Shown one piece after another: positions 41,437-42,327 of a stretch of 42,327 nt of DNA; the first letter of the stretch is position 1; each line of letters begins with the position of its first letter. The stretch lies in the NCBI GenBank assembly GCA_947498845.1, contig CANMLX010000041.1, positions 1 through 42,327 on the forward strand, in the 5' to 3' direction. The position numbers and the translations under genes are program-made. The notes beneath the pieces were generated by a model that saw nothing but the letters and a program-made list of their open reading frames with translations, was not told the DNA's origin and made no database searches. Source of the stretch: an uncultured Flavobacteriaceae bacterium. Lineage in GTDB: Bacteria > Bacteroidota > Bacteroidia > Flavobacteriales > Flavobacteriaceae.

Positions 41437-41640
41437 GGTGCTAACGGCTCCGTATATGAAAAGTAGCGTGCAAAAAGACACTAACTTTCCGGGTTAACAC
41501 AGAGCCGAATTTTTATATTTTGTTTTTAACTTTTCTCATTTTAAAAGCCAAATTAAAAATTTGGCGGACTTTCTAAATATACACAAACCTTTCGTTTTAG
41601 CACTAATTAGCAATGTTTTATACACCGTGTTGGGTGTAGT
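41437..41640 (-). repeat. Structured spacer B (cassette-boundary-like) after parE
   Basis: On the minus strand from the parE end: CACCCAACACGGTGTATAAA, the hairpin GCCAAATT/AATTTGGC (41547-41565), CGGCTC/GAGCCG pairing, a 49-nt block (41452-41500) in which GAAAAGTAGCGTG pairs with CACTAACTTTC, and the end GTTAGCACC (41445-41437). It is homologous in plan to spacer A. The 41365-41436 part before the Fic start is ordinary AT-rich leader. Confidence 0.65.
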
Positions 41641-41645
41641 TTTTA

Positions 41646-41945
41646 CTATTCTGTTATTCTCCTTTTCAAATCCATTCGTTCGTGTAAAATTCTCGTGATT
41701 TCGATTGGATTAACTTCTGATTTACGATAGAATATTATGTGTCGATTTGCTTTTAGTCCGAAAAGGTCAGATTTAATTCCGTCATAATTTTTTCCAAGTT
41801 CTGGATTATTAGCAATGTCTTGACAGATATCCAGAAGCATATCGTAATACCTGTCAGCTTGTTTTTCAGACCAATTCTCGATTGTATATTCCCAAATTCC
41901 GTTCAAGTCAGCTACAGCCTTATTGGTCAATTCATATTTAGCCAT
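41646..41945 (-). CDS. parE: ParE-type toxin of a ParDE system
   Basis: 99 residues with the RelE/ParE fold pattern: YELTNKAVADLNGIWEYTIENWSEKQADRYYDMLLD (4-39), NPELGKNYDGIKSDLFGLKANRHIIFYRK (52-80) and a C-terminal ILHERMDLKRRI. ParE toxins poison DNA gyrase and are neutralised by ParD. Its start overlaps the antitoxin gene by 8 bp, the normal layout. The stop at 41646-41648 is followed at once by spacer B. Confidence 0.92.
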   Translation of the reverse strand: MAKYELTNKAVADLNGIWEYTIENWSEKQADRYYDMLLDICQDIANNPELGKNYDGIKSDLFGLKANRHIIFYRKSEVNPIEITRILHERMDLKRRITE

Positions 41946-42186
41946 TCTTTCTTCGTTTGGCTTTTAACTCCTCAAGGTTTTTTTTAGGGTCGAAATCGTG
42001 AGCAATTCCACTGTCAATTCCTTCTTGAATAGCATTCTTCAGTGCAATAACTTTACTTTCTTCATTTTCTAATAGTCGAAGTCCAGCTCTGATTACTTCG
42101 CTTACGTTTTTGTACCTACCAGCAGAAACCTGAGTTTGTACAAACTGGTCAAAATAATTTCCGAGCGATATTGATGTATTTTTCAT
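41938..42186 (-). CDS. parD: ParD-type antitoxin
   Basis: 82 residues, ribbon-helix-helix N-terminus (TSISLGNYFDQFVQTQVSAGRYKNVSEVIRAGLRLLENEE, 4-43) and a charged flexible C-terminus (FDPKKNLEELKAKRRKNG) that would wrap the toxin. It binds DNA as a dimer and represses its own operon. The upstream region holds a dyad over the -7 box. First gene of the pair. Confidence 0.92.
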   Translation of the reverse strand: MKNTSISLGNYFDQFVQTQVSAGRYKNVSEVIRAGLRLLENEESKVIALKNAIQEGIDSGIAHDFDPKKNLEELKAKRRKNG

Positions 42187-42203
42187 TCCTATTTAATTTT
42201 ACC

Positions 42204-42224
42204 CAAATATACCAAATTTTGGTA
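42204..42224 (-). promoter_or_regulatory. parDE promoter and operator
   Basis: The dyad TACCAAA-T-TTTGGTA (42210-42224) overlaps the minus-strand -7 box TATATTTG (42211-42204); the ATG is 18 bp further on. Outer bases ATTTTACC / GGTAAAAT (42195-42202 and 42221-42228) extend the symmetry. Fits ParD autorepression. From 42229 to the window end (42327) I see nothing further. Confidence 0.6.
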
Positions 42225-42327
42225 AAATAGTCATTTTTTTTGGTTTGCTAAATGTTCGTAAAGGGACATGGTTTACACAAGTTAAAGATTAAGGTTTACA
42301 CTAAATTAATTTCTAATCTTGTTGATT

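Noticed and set aside
40067..41640. Canonical class 1-type integron array
   Set aside because: No integrase in view and the attC core boxes are only partly matched, so only a cassette-like array is proposed.

Overview
The window reads as chromosomal DNA of a low-GC member of the Flavobacteriaceae (Bacteroidota). Evidence: a secreted metzincin with a type IX secretion C-terminal domain, a DUF5686 outer-membrane protein, an HTTM protein, arsenic genes of the arsR/DUF6428/arsC layout, promoters of the Bacteroidota form (TTG, about 20 bp, TAnnTTTG), almost no Shine-Dalgarno sites, and AT-rich intergenic DNA full of small inverted-repeat elements. No rRNA, tRNA, CRISPR array, phage or transposase gene was seen.

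Layout. 0-9.2 kb: DUF1853 protein, metallophosphoesterase, DUF2383 protein, the secreted metalloprotease, ribF, an HTTM membrane protein and serS. 9.2-15 kb: a gene-free stretch with a possible small RNA, a TPR protein with a SemiSWEET transporter, alanine dehydrogenase, a membrane zinc peptidase and a Bax-inhibitor-1 protein. 15-22.7 kb: a membrane-anchored MutS-like ATPase, a coiled-coil secreted protein with an omega-amidase, an Ig-like lipoprotein, comF and glyS. 22.8-27.5 kb: a surface protein, a PAS/LuxR regulator facing a possible 24-residue membrane peptide, a DUF6503 protein, an Lrp/AsnC regulator and a DUF423 protein. 27.8-38.4 kb: DUF5686 protein, pdhB diverging from etfBA around a 28-bp palindrome, a bifunctional nuclease, nupC, thyA, a VOC protein, a TauE/SafE exporter and an amphipathic-helix membrane protein. 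38.5-42.3 kb: the arsenic genes, then a Fic protein and a ParDE toxin-antitoxin pair, all accessory in character.

The least ordinary part is the non-coding DNA. Two copies of a roughly 250-bp element with matching ends lie in inverted orientation 12 kb apart (14897-15144 and 27523-27781). At least four other inverted-repeat families occur between genes, several starting at or inside the stop codon of the upstream gene. Near the right end, two spacers beside the Fic and ParDE genes share one plan: the same gene-end motif, an A/T hairpin, and a 49-nt block whose hairpin is kept although its bases differ. This resembles a gene-cassette array that follows an arsenic operon lacking its usual efflux-pump gene. 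The LuxR locus, with two dyads ahead of divergent promoters, is a second candidate for a small undescribed system.
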